Below are positions 50,401 to 62,732 of a stretch of 64,000 bases of DNA, in pieces. The stretch is from contig OZ038423.1 of assembly GCA_964036155.1 (NCBI GenBank), positions 6,897,249-6,961,248 of the forward strand, read 5' to 3'. Each line of letters starts with the position of its first letter. The stretch's first letter is position 1. The position numbers and the translations under genes were made by a program. The DNA is from Diploscapter coronatus (Eukaryota; Nematoda; Chromadorea; Rhabditida; Rhabditidae). The notes under the pieces were generated by a model. It had not been told where the DNA came from and did no database searches. It worked only from the letters and a program-made list of their open reading frames with translations.

Positions 50401-52579
50401 TGAAATTCGCTGGAGGCTCGGAATTCGCATCGAAGGAATAGCCGTATTCTAAAAGTTCAAATAAAATAGGAATAAAATTGGGCCCCAGAAGTGTCTTTAC
50501 AAAATGATTGACAGCATTTCTTCCATTCATAGAAAATTGTTCCGATTGATTATTTTTCATAACTCCATGCCTATTTAATTTCGTCGTGTTCAGCATTATG
50601 CAATTTGGTTCAAATTCAAGAGTTTACAGGCAGACATTAAAGAGTTTGGCACTGCCAGTGTCAATGTCGCAAAAATGGGGTCATATTTAATGCCTGTTTA
50701 CGAGCTCGTATTTCATGTGGGCAATGAAATAAAACTTGTTCCATCTTGTGTCATTTGTTTGTCATTGTCTGTTCATCAATAGAGTGCTCACCGAACCACT
50801 GCGATTCTCCCGTCCCGTTCATCTGTATGGTTCTCATTCTGTAGATGGGCAGATGAGCTCCGCAGTCGCCCTGTCGCCTGGCGCAGTAGTAAGAGTCGTC
50901 GCCCTGGTTGTGAATGATCTCATTCGACCGGTTTCCACCTTCATTCGCCTGCTCAGCCAACGAACCTCAAATCCAAACAATAACACCCTTTTTATGTCCC
51001 CTCCGTCCTTAATGCCCTCAGTTATCCCCTCGAATTGGGCACACGAACTCAGAGGACAGTCGAGTTTTTGCCAGATCGAGGGCTCTCTTATCCGGAAGAT
51101 TAAAGAATGGCTGAACCAAGATAAAATACCGTACCGGAGATTTTGATCGAGCAATCATCTTCTGAACACGCACCCGGGTCTGTCGTCAGGAAGAGGTTCG
51201 TACTGCTTGGAACTCTGAAAATTGTATCATCATGACAAGATTAAAATTTGTCCATGAAAGTATGACAAAGTTTTACGCAATGATTCCTGATTATGAGTTC
51301 ATACACTTCAAAACGCTGATTCAAGAATGAAGAAGTTTAGAAGGTATGAGGATTGGGATGAGAAAGCTGAATAGAATACTCTAACTTTAACCATTCGCAT
51401 TCTGTGCACATTATTATTTCGATTTGGCTCAGACATACTTTTATCAAACCCTCAACGGCTTTCCCCCTTTGTATTTAGCAGCGAATTTCAAATAAAGCAA
51501 GCATTGCATTTGGAATCTAGTTGATCGCAAGATTATCGTTATTCTCGCACAACAAGTCTCATCATTATTGTGCAATAAAAACCACGTGAGCTGGTGATTA
51601 TCTGACTAGTTTACGAGAAAACTATTTACAATGAGTTTTTTCGCGCTTCCCGACAAATTTGCTAAATCTTCAAATGATCTATTGGAGTTTCATCGAACTC
51701 GTAAAATTTTCGAGTGAACTTTGATGTCGTTAAATATCCATTTTCCTTTAGGGGATTATTTTTTTCACCGACCACCGATTGAAACTCGCCGTATTTTTTC
51801 GAGTTGTTTTGCTTTGTTCTGGCAAATTCGACGCAGTCCAATCAAAATCAGCTTAGCGTGGAAACAGCGTACGAAAAATGATATTTTTGAGTGAATCAGT
51901 CATTTTGATTGGCCAAATTTGGAACGAGAGTATAAGTAAAATCGATGAGTAATTGATGCGTCGATGAGCAAGCATATTATCTACAAAAATGCATAATAAT
52001 GCGAAAATTAATTGAGCGCAGAAATTGCTTGAGTTCTTCTAAACGGGGATAGATTAAAATTCACTGGTTGTCAGGATCGAATTTTGATAACTTGAAATTT
52101 CGGTATCTATTTCGTAAGGGAGAACTTAGAAACAGGAATTTCGTCGTTTTCCACCCTAATTTTATTTTCACCCATCAATTCTGCCAGGAAAGAATTTAGA
52201 TGTCTGGTAAAATTGCAAATTCAATGAAAACTAATTAATTCTTAGAAAAGTAACAATTTCTCACTTGTTGAATCCTTCTGCTCCTAAATCGGTCAGTGAT
52301 ATCCTGGATACTGTCGAATCGTTTTGATCCTTGGTCCATATTGAGGCAGGTTCTGAAATCCTTCCGGCTATTATTTTTCTCCAAAAATGTCGGCTTACTC
52401 AAATCTGTGGGTCTGGATATTGAATTGCACGCGGCAACAATAATCGACTTCTTGTTGTCATTTTCCACTATTCTTGACTCGCCATGGACGCAATGATTAG
52501 GCAGAATAATTAGGAGAAGAGAGATAATCTCGAGAATAGTTACAGAAATGGATAGGCAATTTAATTGGCATCGAATCAT
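44499..52579 (-). CDS. Secreted sushi/CCP-repeat protein with N-terminal lectin-like region
   Basis: The first exon (52265-52579) starts at the ATG at 52579. Its signal peptide has a hydrophobic core, ISVTILEIISLLLIILP. Next come exons near 51160-51220 (DPGACSEDDCSIKIS), 50795-50970 (YYCARRQGDCGAHLPIYRM) and 50270-50460 (EYGYSFDANSEPPANF, QPLCFGWG). That pattern of C-G-A-x-L-P-x-Y-R then G-Y-x-F then C-x-GW resembles the DUF5648-type repeat. About eleven sushi modules follow, in exons near 49880-50062, 49210-49370, 48710-48860, 48190-48430, 47850-48060, 47320-47440, 46750-46990, 46300-46430, 45850-45980, 44970-45085 and 44499-44843. A typical module reads ATLTCNPGYTASGTLSSTC, then WNPPTLGTC. 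The last ends NGLSHCVV then stop. The protein is extracellular. The joins among exons, especially 52265 to 51220, are not all verified and an exon may be missing there. Confidence 0.72.
46258..46273. repeat. (CA)n microsatellite
   Basis: Seven to eight CA units within an intron of the sushi-repeat gene. Confidence 0.85.
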
Positions 52580-55291
52580 CGCATTAGAAGCTGAAGCGAA
52601 AGGAGGATTGTGCAAGTCTAAAATTAGCCGATCACGTTCTCCGCGAAACTGGATGAAGATCCATTTTGGAAGAAACAACAAACAGACATTGCAGATGAAG
52701 CCGAATGGGATTGTAATAGATTTGGATAGGAGACAATAAGCACATTTCTAAAGGCTGAAGACTAAATTGTGCCCAGTTTGACACAAGAATAAGGAGAGAA
52801 GAAGAAGGGAAGTGTCCGCAAGAATGCTTGGGTTACAAAGGAGGAGAATGAGAAGGAGAAGGAGAGGAGGGAAAACGACCACTTCCGGTGGTCAAAACCT
52901 GGCAACCTCCCCGAAAAGAAGTACCAGAGCTATTGTGCCAAAAATTGCAGCTTCCACCCATGGACAATGCGTTTTTTCTCCTATTCTCGCTTTATGCGCG
53001 ATAAAAATAACGAAAACGCTTATTAGATTGAACGAGTTTTGACGCAAAACAAAATAATTTCGAAAATTTGAAAAGAAAAATCTCCTGCGGATTATAAAGG
53101 GTCGAATTTGTGAAAATTGCTGAGTAAGCTGGAAAGATACAGAAAATCGAGATCATTCTAGTGAGTTACGCAAGAGAAATAGAAAAAATCGGAATTACGT
53201 GGCAAAACGGTGTGGGACTGATTTGGATGGCCTGGTATTGAATATATCACAACGACGTGTGGTCGAGTCGAGGGGATTTGGATTTGACAGAGGAAGGGAT
53301 TGAGATTTGAGAGCGAAATGAAAGAGCAAAGTGAGAGTTGTATGAGAAGAGAATAGGAGTTTTCCTCGCCAACGATTCGTGTACTATGACTATTTTGGTT
53401 GTGAATGGGCATCGTTCGATGTGTATGTGAATATGCGATTGAATGGGGAAAGGCAAAAGGCTGCTGCACCCTCAAATTGCCTGTGACCTAACAAAGAGCA
53501 TAGAGATTTTAGCCAAAGCAGAATCATGAATAAGAAAGAACAATTTGAAAAACCGGATAGTAAAATTGTTGGCTGAGCATCTTTAAAATCTCAATGGTTT
53601 AGTAAAAATTTATGAATAGATGATTTATCCTGCTATCAGATATTCGATATTGAAGCTCCAAACCATGGGAAATGCTCGCGCAATCTTTCAACTACAAATA
53701 ATCATCTGAGACTAAACATTACTTTTCTGCTTGTTTAAATTTAATTTTTGAAAAAAATTAGGTACTTATTATAAAACGGATAGATTGACACTGTTTAAAA
53801 ATTACTATCAAGCGCCTTATCTTCAGTATAAGTGCCGTGAAGTTTTATAAAATATTTTCAAAGAAAGAATAAGAAGACGACCACAAGAAACTGAGTCGAG
53901 CAATTCTATTGTGCCTCATAGAAGTGAAAGAATGGTCAGAAGCATTTGAATTTATCCCTACTTTCATTCAAACTCACTAAATCACGCAGATCCAGGGATT
54001 ACGCAATTTCTTACGTCTTATACGGGTTTTTCTTCGATCGAAAGTTTAGAATGACCTCAAAAGAAGGCTGCCCTCATGGATTGATGCAGTGAATGCCCGA
54101 TTAGCCTGGATGATCGTGTCAAGCCAGGAGTTGTTAAAATGGCAAACACAAAGATGAAGGGAGAGGGAGATTGAGGACGTGAAAGGTATGAAAGGGAAAG
54201 GAGAGAAGGGAATTGTACAGACAGATTTCCATACAGGGAATGGATGCGCTAAAGCTGAGCTGGGCAGGGGAGAAAATAGAAGTCCGTACACAGACAGATA
54301 CAGACAGCTCACTTTCGCTTATTTGTAGTGAATGTCTGAACGAATGAAAGCTGCTTCTGGAATACGCAATGCGATGCAATGCAAAACAGCCATGGAGCTA
54401 TGAAGGAGAAATGCAAGGATGAGTCAAACACATCAACATGATTGTGATGCTGATGGAGAGCAGCGTAAACAGAAGTCAGTACAGCAAAAATACTGATTCC
54501 CTTGTTTACGATAAATCGCGCAACAGAAAAACATCCCTTCATCGTGATTTTTGATAGCGCGATACGTTTTGAAAATGGAAATTTCTGCAGAATCTTCATT
54601 TGTTTGTAAATAATTGCAAAAAAGAAATCATTTTTATGATAACTAAACGAAAAAATCGCAAGCAGTAATCAAAACTGGTTTATAGGAACTGTATCATAAA
54701 GACGATTTGTTGTGCCACTTGTGAGTGGTCTAACAAGGACAATCTCGAAGTTGGACTTAGCCGTCTATTGAGTCGAGGAGAGATGGAAGTCGGAGCTACA
54801 CGAAACTTCGACTTCAAACTTGGAATTAACCAAAATCATCTAAGCTTTCCGAAGTTTACTCCATTTTGAAATGTGATTCCTGTCGTCGAGTTGGCTCTTT
54901 ATACGTTATTCTTTTCATATCCGCATCAATTTATACATATGTCACACCTATTTTGAAAATGAGTGCAAGCTTATAAACAATACAAGTATGATTATCCGAA
55001 TTTATTTCTAACTTTATATGTTCGATAGTGGGTCTTCATCAAAACTTTCGATTATGATTCATGTCCTTCTTTTCTCAGATGACAATAAGTGAATTCGAGA
55101 TAAGAGCATTTATTCTGACATCATTTGACAGTCATTGCGAAAAGGGCGAATTCTCTCTGCAATTCTCCCCTCTCTGATCCCTCCCCCAATTCTCTTTCCA
55201 TTCACTGTGCCTTGGAATGTGCTCAATCAGCTCGATCAATTATTGTTCATTGCCTTTCTAGTTCTGTCTATAATTTCTTCCATATTCAGTC
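52580..55291. other. Divergent intergenic region
   Basis: About 2.7 kb between the minus-strand secreted sushi gene and the plus-strand C2H2 gene, so it should contain two promoters. GA-rich tracts (52780-52900, 54140-54310) create spurious frames. No repeats or RNA genes were recognised. Confidence 0.55.
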
Positions 55292-58019
55292 ATGACATCC
55301 ACAGCTCTACCTCAACAATCGTTCTATCCACTGAAACCGTTGCTCTTCGATATTCCTGTTACCCTATTTGGAAATAGGTTGGATTTATTCATAAAATCAT
55401 ACTGATTCAAGAGAGAATTACAGATTAATTCCATTGACAATAAAAATTCTTCCTCCCGATACGTCAGGAACAACATGCTATCGAACGATAATTACTTCTT
55501 CTGAAGATATGACGATTTACTTGGGTATGAAAGTCAATTTGTTGGTGTACCTTTCATTAGACATAGAATACTTTTCGATCTAATACAAGTATCTTCTTTA
55601 TCTGAATTCTCTAAAATCTGCCAAACATATTCAGTATCGATTATCGATTTTTCCTGCATAGAAATAGGCGACACATTAAGTCTCATGTATCTTTCCTGAT
55701 TCTCATCCGTTATCAGAATTTCAACAAAGAAAGTGATCGGAAACAGCTGATAAGCAGATTAAAATAGTTTGTAACCGTGCAATTTTTCCAGAAAACGTGC
55801 TTGAATGCCCCGTTGCCGAGCCGCTGATTCAGTGTCTCGAACAGATGAAAGAGGACAGAGAGAAGGATTCGAGGTAATCAGAGAAAATTGTAATGATAAA
55901 AGCTGATAATTGAAAGTTCATGAATGAACTAAAAAACTTGATTTGAAAACGAAAATATTTTTGACAACAAGACATAAAGAAGAATATTGGATTGGTGGAG
56001 AGTAGATATGTATAGAGTGGGAATACCACACTACTGTGGGCTCTCGATTATTTGATGAAAATTAAAGAGCTCGTTTTATACGGACAAGAACAAACGATCG
56101 TGCATTGCTTCACGAATTTTGTCTATTCCTTTTTCTAATACAAAGTCTTTAAGTCAATATGCACATCAGCAATGCACGTTTTGACATTTTTGCTCATTTG
56201 AAAAATTCTCTATTATTCACTCTCATTAAGTAATCGAACGTCGACAATATTCCATGTAATGTTATCACAAAAAGCTACGCTATTTCGGAAAATGAGTACC
56301 AAAATAAATGGAAATCGATGATAATTGAATAGTTTAGTGTGGTGAAGGTTCGTATCGAACGGAGTTACACGCCAGATTCATCAGTCTACACGATGTTCGT
56401 GGAATCTCGGGGTCAGGCTCTGCAAATCGGGCTCTACACTCCCGGACCTGAAGCTCTGACGGGATATTTGCTTGATGTTATTCATAGGGAACGAGTAATA
56501 GAGTATGAGTGATGAGATTTCTTCCATTTTCTATATTTCAGACACAGCTGCAAACTGAAAAGCGTCGAAATCAGGAATTAACGAAGGAACTCGAGTCGAA
56601 GAAATTGGAATTGGACAAAGTAAGATTCTTTCTTGATAGAAGAAAATCGAAGTTTTCAACTTTAGATACACGAAAAATATCTATGGCAGGAAAAAGAGTT
56701 GGAGCTGCTGAAAATGCTTGTGAAATCGCCTACAACAACAAGTTCTCGAGAAGCAGATGAATCTGCATCGATGCAGAGAGGTCGATCAAGTCTCTTTGAG
56801 AAATCTTCACAGTCGAAGATAGAAAAATCAACTTCGAATCCGAGAAGAAACGCAGAAATTCTGACTATTCCTGATGGTTCGTTCAATTTAATTCGATTCT
56901 GTATAATTTATCAACAATCCACATCCGTTTTTACAAAATTCACCAGATTTTAGACAGTGAAATAGTAAAATGAAAAAAGATAAAATCATGCAAATGGATT
57001 TTGTGGTTGTGTGTAAATTATACAAGAAGTAACAGAATTTCGCCATTCAACTATGAAATGTTATATGCTTCTAGATGAAGATATGCCCGGTCCATCGCAT
57101 TTCTTCAAACATCTCAATTCCTCTTCCAATGGAAGTCCAAACGATATGCTGAGGGATCCGATATTCATCAAGAAGGACGACGAAAGACTGCCGACGGTCA
57201 GCAGCAATTCTGCCAGTGCTAGTCAAACATCTCAGGTTGGCTAAAATTAGATGATCTTTACATATAGCGACATAGCTAGAGTTAAATATTTTCCGCCTTA
57301 TTATTTTGCTAAATACAAATATTTTACATGTCAAAATGCAGTTAGAGATCCAAACACCCGAAAAGTTATCGATGTCAATGAATCAAAATTCAGGAACTAT
57401 TGCTCGGAGTTGCACAGTATATTCTGTGCACATTATGTCCTGAAGAAGTGCAAGGAATCAAAGAAATGGAGGATCATTTTCTAAGTCAACATGTCGATAA
57501 AGTAAGTAAAGAATCGAAAATGCAATTTAAAAATCGCAAATTTTAGGAGAAACAGCATTGCGAGGCCTGTCCAACTGAACAGCCGGCAGATATAATTCAA
57601 CACATTCGGATGCACACAAATAGGTTGAACATTTTTGAAATGCTTCTTTGCAAATATCTTAATTTACAGAATTTATGCCTGCATTTTCTGTGGTAAACGA
57701 GGAAGGAAGAACTATTTGAAGTCACACATCAGAAAACATACAGGAGAACGCCCATTCAATGTAATGATAGATGTTTGAAGATGTCGTTATTTATTGTTTG
57801 CTTGTGTTTTAGTGTGATACGTGTGGACGCGATTTCGCGGACAGTTCGACCCTTCGCCGTCATCGTCTTGTCCATTCGGGAGAGAAGAAGCACATCTGTC
57901 CGATCTGTGGCCGAGGCATTGCGAGGAAGGATAATGTCAAGTCGCATCTGAAGAGTCATCGAGTATCGGAGCTGCAGTCATTCTCCAAGTGCAATCCTAA
58001 CGAATCCGATACTAACTAA
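55292..58019 (+). CDS. Head-coiled-coil protein with five C2H2 zinc fingers
   Basis: Eleven exons (55292-55377, 55424-55524, 55792-55873, 56338-56494, 56542-56619, 56666-56876, 57075-57235, 57394-57501, 57547-57623, 57670-57760, 57813-58019) join in frame to 452 residues. Residues 1-140 are strand-rich (LLFDIPVTLFGNRLIPLTIK; SSVVKVRIERSYTPDSS; YTMFVESRGQALQIGLYTPG). Residues about 135-185 form a charged helix/coiled coil (RRNQELTKELESKKLELDK; HEKYLWQEKELELLKML). A Ser/Asn-rich linker follows. Residues about 325-440 hold five fingers: C-x2-C-x12-H-x4-H, C-x2-C-x10-H-x3-H, C-x2-C-x11-H-x3-H and two classical C-x2-C-x12-H-x3-H, with TGERPF and SGEKKH linkers. The fingers imply DNA binding in the nucleus. 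The N-terminal part has the head-then-coiled-coil topology of XRCC4/SAS-6 proteins, a topology impression only. The ATG at 55292 follows a TTCAG acceptor by 2 nt. Confidence 0.85.
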
Positions 58020-58752
58020 CATTTTACTATTATTTATTATTATTCAAACGATGACATGACTTGTAATAAGGATGGGTTTAGTTTTTAAAATTTTATTTTT
58101 GAGCTTACAATTCCATGCTATTCAGTACGGTGTATATTTTAGAATTTCAATAGAATGAAATTTCATGTCCATGACGTTATCTAGTCATTGTTTCGTTCCA
58201 TTTGAGAGGGCAGCTCATTCCACCTTCCACCCTCAAAGAAGGTGCCACTATCTTACGACAATTTGCGCAATATATGCAATTAGCAGTTTTTATTTTCTAC
58301 GAAATATCCCGAACATTCTTGTCCCACTATCCTTGAGCATTGGTGAGCGATGCTCTTTTTGCTTCGCTTCTCTCTCCCTCTCTTCGCCTATGTTAAAGAA
58401 TAGAAGGGAGAAGCTCAAATTGAATATTTCAAAAATTTGTGCATAAACCGTTCTTGCTTGTCGTAAGATAGTGCCACGCTCTTTAAAAATGAAGTGCCTT
58501 CATAAATGGTATAATCAATATATTATGACTTTATCTTATCGCTTTTGTGCATATCCAACATTCTATTTATGTACATCTACAGAAAATAGATTCTTTGATT
58601 TTTCATTGCTCACATTCGAGAATATTTGAATGAATGAGCATTGCATTTTCAAAATGAATAAATTAATATTTTTTTTATCATTTTGTGCCCTGGTTTGTGA
58701 TTTATTAATTGGTTGAATTCACGCTTCTAACCATGCTATATTTTTCTACGAC
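58020..58752. other. Spacer with a MITE-like element
   Basis: It separates two plus-strand genes and contains the inverted-repeat element at 58246-58473. Otherwise AT-rich with no ORF of interest. Confidence 0.6.
58246..58473. repeat. Inverted-repeat (MITE-like) element
   Basis: CACTATCTTACGACAA (58246-58261) is matched exactly in inverted orientation by 58458-58473, with partial pairing extending outward (AAGAAGGTG against CGCTCTTT). The element is about 230 bp with no coding capacity. Confidence 0.7.
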
Positions 58753-61707
58753 ATGCTATCCGAAGCTAATTTGATTGAATTCAGGAAAATTATAGCTAAA
58801 ATGATAAACATCTCAAATGAAGAGACACAAAAGATTGAAGAACTACTCACTGAAATTGTGTAAGTTTTAGTTATGCTACATCCAGATCACTATGGCATAG
58901 CTCCGGATAAATTCTACAGAATTTATAAATCTTTATTTTCTAGCTCAATGATGAAATTCTTATACTCTAAAAATTTTTGGAAAAATTAAAGAATTTATAA
59001 AATGAAAAAGTAATGTCGCTGAGATTGAATTTCGAAAATCATTTACAGTCCCTAATCATTTGTATTATTACACTTGCCAATTGTAAAATTTTCAGAAAAC
59101 TACAAGAAGTTGTTGAAGCAAAACTGAAAGATACTAATTCGAAGACTGTCGCGAGTTGTGAGGAACTGCAACACTGGGTAAGCCATTTTGCATGAAACGA
59201 TGTGTTTCTCCTCATACGCATGTCTCCATAAGTTATTGTTAGTGCCCTAAATAAGGAGCGAAGGAAGTAATGGATATTCTAACGAGTCCCCATCTTTCTA
59301 TAACTGAATGCGCAGTCTCATATAATATGCAATAATCGCTTTGAGTTTCTTACCCGAAATTAGGTGAGAAAGGATGAAAGTACGAGAGAAATGTAGAGGA
59401 ATTCTGAATTCAAATCAAGCGTTTCTCCTTTCCTTTCTCCGCTCTAGTTCATTCGCTCCGAGTTTTTCGATGGGATTCACGAGGCCGAGTAACAGAATGA
59501 GGCGAGGGTTGTGAGTGGGATTTGGAATGGAAAGAGACAAAAACAGAGACGCGGCCTGATAAGATTAGATTCGTTGAGACAAAGGCAAAGCCCTGCTGAA
59601 AGAAGGCAGTCATTTTCATCGAGTATTTGATGACGATAGCAACGCATCACCAACTTCATTTTCACACGTATTTTTTGTCTTCACAAAATTTCAACTTCGC
59701 TCACTCCTTTCCCTCCACATTTATCCTTCGATTTTTGATCATAAAATTCCAAATTTTATATCTGCATTGCGATTTCGCGTTTGTGTGATTGCCATTCCAA
59801 AGTGGTCCCGAGAATGGAAGTTGGGGATTTCGTTATGCAAATTTGCGCGCGAATTTTCCGCCCTTGTGCAGGAGCAGCTCGTGTCGAACGTTTCCAATCT
59901 GCTTGTGGCCCCCTGGCCTCGCCCCGAAATGTTTCGATATTCCGCGTTTTGCAGGTCCTTCCTCTGCTTCTTCTGCCGGGCATCGCATTTCTTTCCTGCA
60001 TTCTCCTTTCATCCTTCCATCATTCATTTCACTTATTCAATTTGTTTATTTTACTTTTTCTCCGTCTCAAGTTCTCCTCATATGCCACTCTCTCGGCTCT
60101 TCTCTCATATCCTTCGATCTCAAATTTTCACACTTCTGAACTCACGCAGTGGAAGCAGAAGGCTGAAGACTCTTCGGGCACTTCACAGTTGCAGTCGATT
60201 TTTGAGAGGTTTTGATATCAGCGATAAGTTTTGATAAAGAGTAAGAAAGAGCGTGAGAAATGGAAGTAAGTGACCCAGAAATGAAGAGCTAAGTTCGCTA
60301 ACCCGAACTTCTTTCTCTCTTGCTTTGTTTTTTTTTATGAAAAGAGTCAGAACGCAGACGATGTTCGCTCCAAAAGAGTCAAACAATGAAGTTATTCGAG
60401 AATTCAATTCCCATTCCGATGTTCCTTGTTTATCTTTTCTCCTTCAATTCTTCAATCCCTCAATTCTCGAATAAGGCAACATTTTTCAATTATCAAGTTG
60501 TATGCTACTTGATCGGTCAGAAGTCTGCCTTCCTTCTAAAAGAGAGCTTCTAATCTTTCTATCTCCCAAATCTTCTCTTCCTCTTCTTCTTATACCTTCT
60601 CAGTCCTTCTCTTTGCAGTATTTGGTTTCATTTCATTCTTCGTCTCTTTATATTCTTTCCATCGTCTTTTGTTATTCCATTTATTCTGCCACTAAGGTGT
60701 TGAGATATTTCCCAAATTCAAAGCCCTGAGCGGCTTTGCCCTTTGGCTCCATTCATTCTTGTCAATTCTTTATCCTTTGATTCTTTCGATTTAATGTTCA
60801 TTCTTCATCAATCATTTGCTCTTTTCACGTTTTGATAGAGTGAGTGATTGTGAGATAACATCAATTTTGTCCGTTGATTCAATTGATTTAAAATATCTCT
60901 ATCATTATTGATATCTTGCAAGTCTTTCTAATGATATGGAAGTGATGCTCGACACTTGAATAAGTTATTATAAGATTTGTGAAAATATAGAATAAGAGAA
61001 CTATCATAGAGTCTAAGCATTTTTGAATCATTTTTCTCGTGAAAATTATCAGTAAACAATCTGCACGTGTTATGCAACTTCTATCCGCCTTATCTTGTTA
61101 TCGGGTCGAATTTCAAAACTTTATCTGATCCACTTCTGTTTGCATTACAGCATAAACTCGTCACTTCCTCACCATTTTGTGATTTACCGTTCATCGTTCG
61201 AATGCAATACCTGTCAAAGCGTTATTCATCGTGAGCGTAACTGTCAAATAAGTTTTGGAGAGAGAGAATTCAAAGACAGTTAGCATCTTCGGTTTAGATT
61301 CACGAAATTTTGATTTTAGATTAATCTTCGTGGGGATATTTGGCTCTATTGCAGAGAATAAAATTGTGCTTGATTGTTTGATTTGAGAGGTCTGAGAGAA
61401 GGAAACAGGGATAATGAGTTTGATTGCACTGTTCTTTTTTCGACGACTTGTCTTATTGATTTTTCATGAGATTTTCGTGATTTCAACTTTTCCAAGAATT
61501 TTCAGTTACTTCTTTCAGATTCAACGATCGACACATTATTTGAATGTTCTCAAGTCTTTACCAACTGACATGGTAGAGGTAATACATTTATCATAAAAAT
61601 TTAATAATTGCATTGTTTAGATCTGCGAGCAGATCGAATCACTGCGTCAAAGAATCAATAAAATTGCCACCTTGCAAAAGTCCAAGGAGCTGAGGAAGGA
61701 AGATTGA
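58753..61707 (+). CDS. Small helical/coiled-coil protein, unrecognised
   Basis: Four exons (58753-58859, 59096-59177, 61519-61578, 61621-61707) join in frame to 111 residues. The whole product is predicted helical: ETQKIEELLTEIVKLQEVVE, then STHYLNVLKSLPTDMVEICE, then a basic end (NKIATLQKSKELRKED). An in-frame stop at 58714 limits the N-terminus. The ATG at 58753 gives the longest frame. However, a GAATTCAG acceptor at 58784 lies just before a second ATG at 58801, which would give 95 residues and matches the acceptor-before-ATG pattern of neighbouring genes. No signal or membrane segment. Size and pattern resemble subunits of multi-protein assemblies such as BLOC/BORC or Mediator, but I cannot assign one. 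Confidence 0.7.
59178..61518 (+). other. 2.3 kb intron of the small helical gene
   Basis: Compositionally mixed. A GC-richer block at 59760-60230 is open in several frames on both strands. A TC-rich block (60400-60720) follows. No exon with splice sites and a recognisable motif was found. Confidence 0.5.
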
Positions 61708-62732
61708 TCTTCATCAATAAATTTTCATTAAGGTGTAAATTTATATTTTTTCCAAAAAACAGGACATCTATAGGGAAACAAAGTTAGCATGATGATATTT
61801 TCTAGGATTACGCAAGAGATTGAAGAATCTTGAAGAATTTTTTAGATTCTACTTTCACGATTAAACTAAGATCCTATAATCAGTATCATTAGGAAGTAGC
61901 GATAAAATGAGAATACTCTCCTAGAGTTTCCAATTTCCTACACGCAAATTATTGAGTTAGACATTTCTTTCTGGATGGCAAGTCTCGAAGCTTCTTCACT
62001 CAAATTGACTTGCTCATTCCCTCGACAAGTTGTGGTCTGATAGCAAAGTGACCGACTCATTGTTAGGCCATAATTCTTCGTCTCATTGTCAACTACAACA
62101 TGTGTCGACAGAAAAGCTAGAGAATGTGAAAAAGAGAAGGACTAAATTCCCCTTGCAGAATCAGGCAAATCGAATCCTCTCCTGCATTCGTTTACTCCTA
62201 ACTGTTTATCTCTTGATCGATGAAAACTTAGAGATCAAAAGATGTCCATCAGATTGCATTAGTCTCAAAGATAATTAGTTCTTGGCGATTTACGCAATGA
62301 TGGCTGAGAAAATTGTCTTTCTTCACGTTGTCAGCTATGTTTTATTCACTATCAGTTACTCACCCGCTTCTTCACTCAATTAGCAGCAATTTTCTCTTCT
62401 GCTCATCTCACTCAAGCATTCAATTGCTCGGCATCCTTCCCATTTTAGGCAAGTTCTTCTTCTAATCAAACGGTTTTCAAGTTTTTTCTTTGAAAATCCA
62501 AGTTTTCTCCGAATCTGGTTATTTAGAAGAGCAGCAGCAGAATCTCATCCAATCTCATCTTGAACTTTCTTCTAATCCAAACAGCCCTTTTTCCAACGAA
62601 CTCATTCTCATTCCAGCGAATTTTTCATTATATTTTAGTCTGATATTAGTTGCATTTTTACCAACTCTTGCCAAAATCCGTTCTTAATAAATATTTTGCA
62701 TTTCAGATATTCACTCTCTAATCAGGAAACCC
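61708..62732. other. Spacer upstream of the Ly6-like gene
   Basis: About 1 kb between two plus-strand genes. A plus-strand frame at 62030-62278 is open for 82 codons without any motif. Nothing else was recognised. Confidence 0.5.

Noticed and set aside
55135..55377. Plus-strand hydrophobic 80-codon frame overlapping the first exon of the C2H2 gene
   Set aside because: Its frame does not join to downstream exons; the +2 frame from the ATG at 55292 does.
59767..60234. 155-codon plus-strand frame in the large intron of the small helical gene
   Set aside because: Three overlapping plus frames and opposing minus frames are open together. The composition looks like chance in a GC-richer block and no domain is visible.
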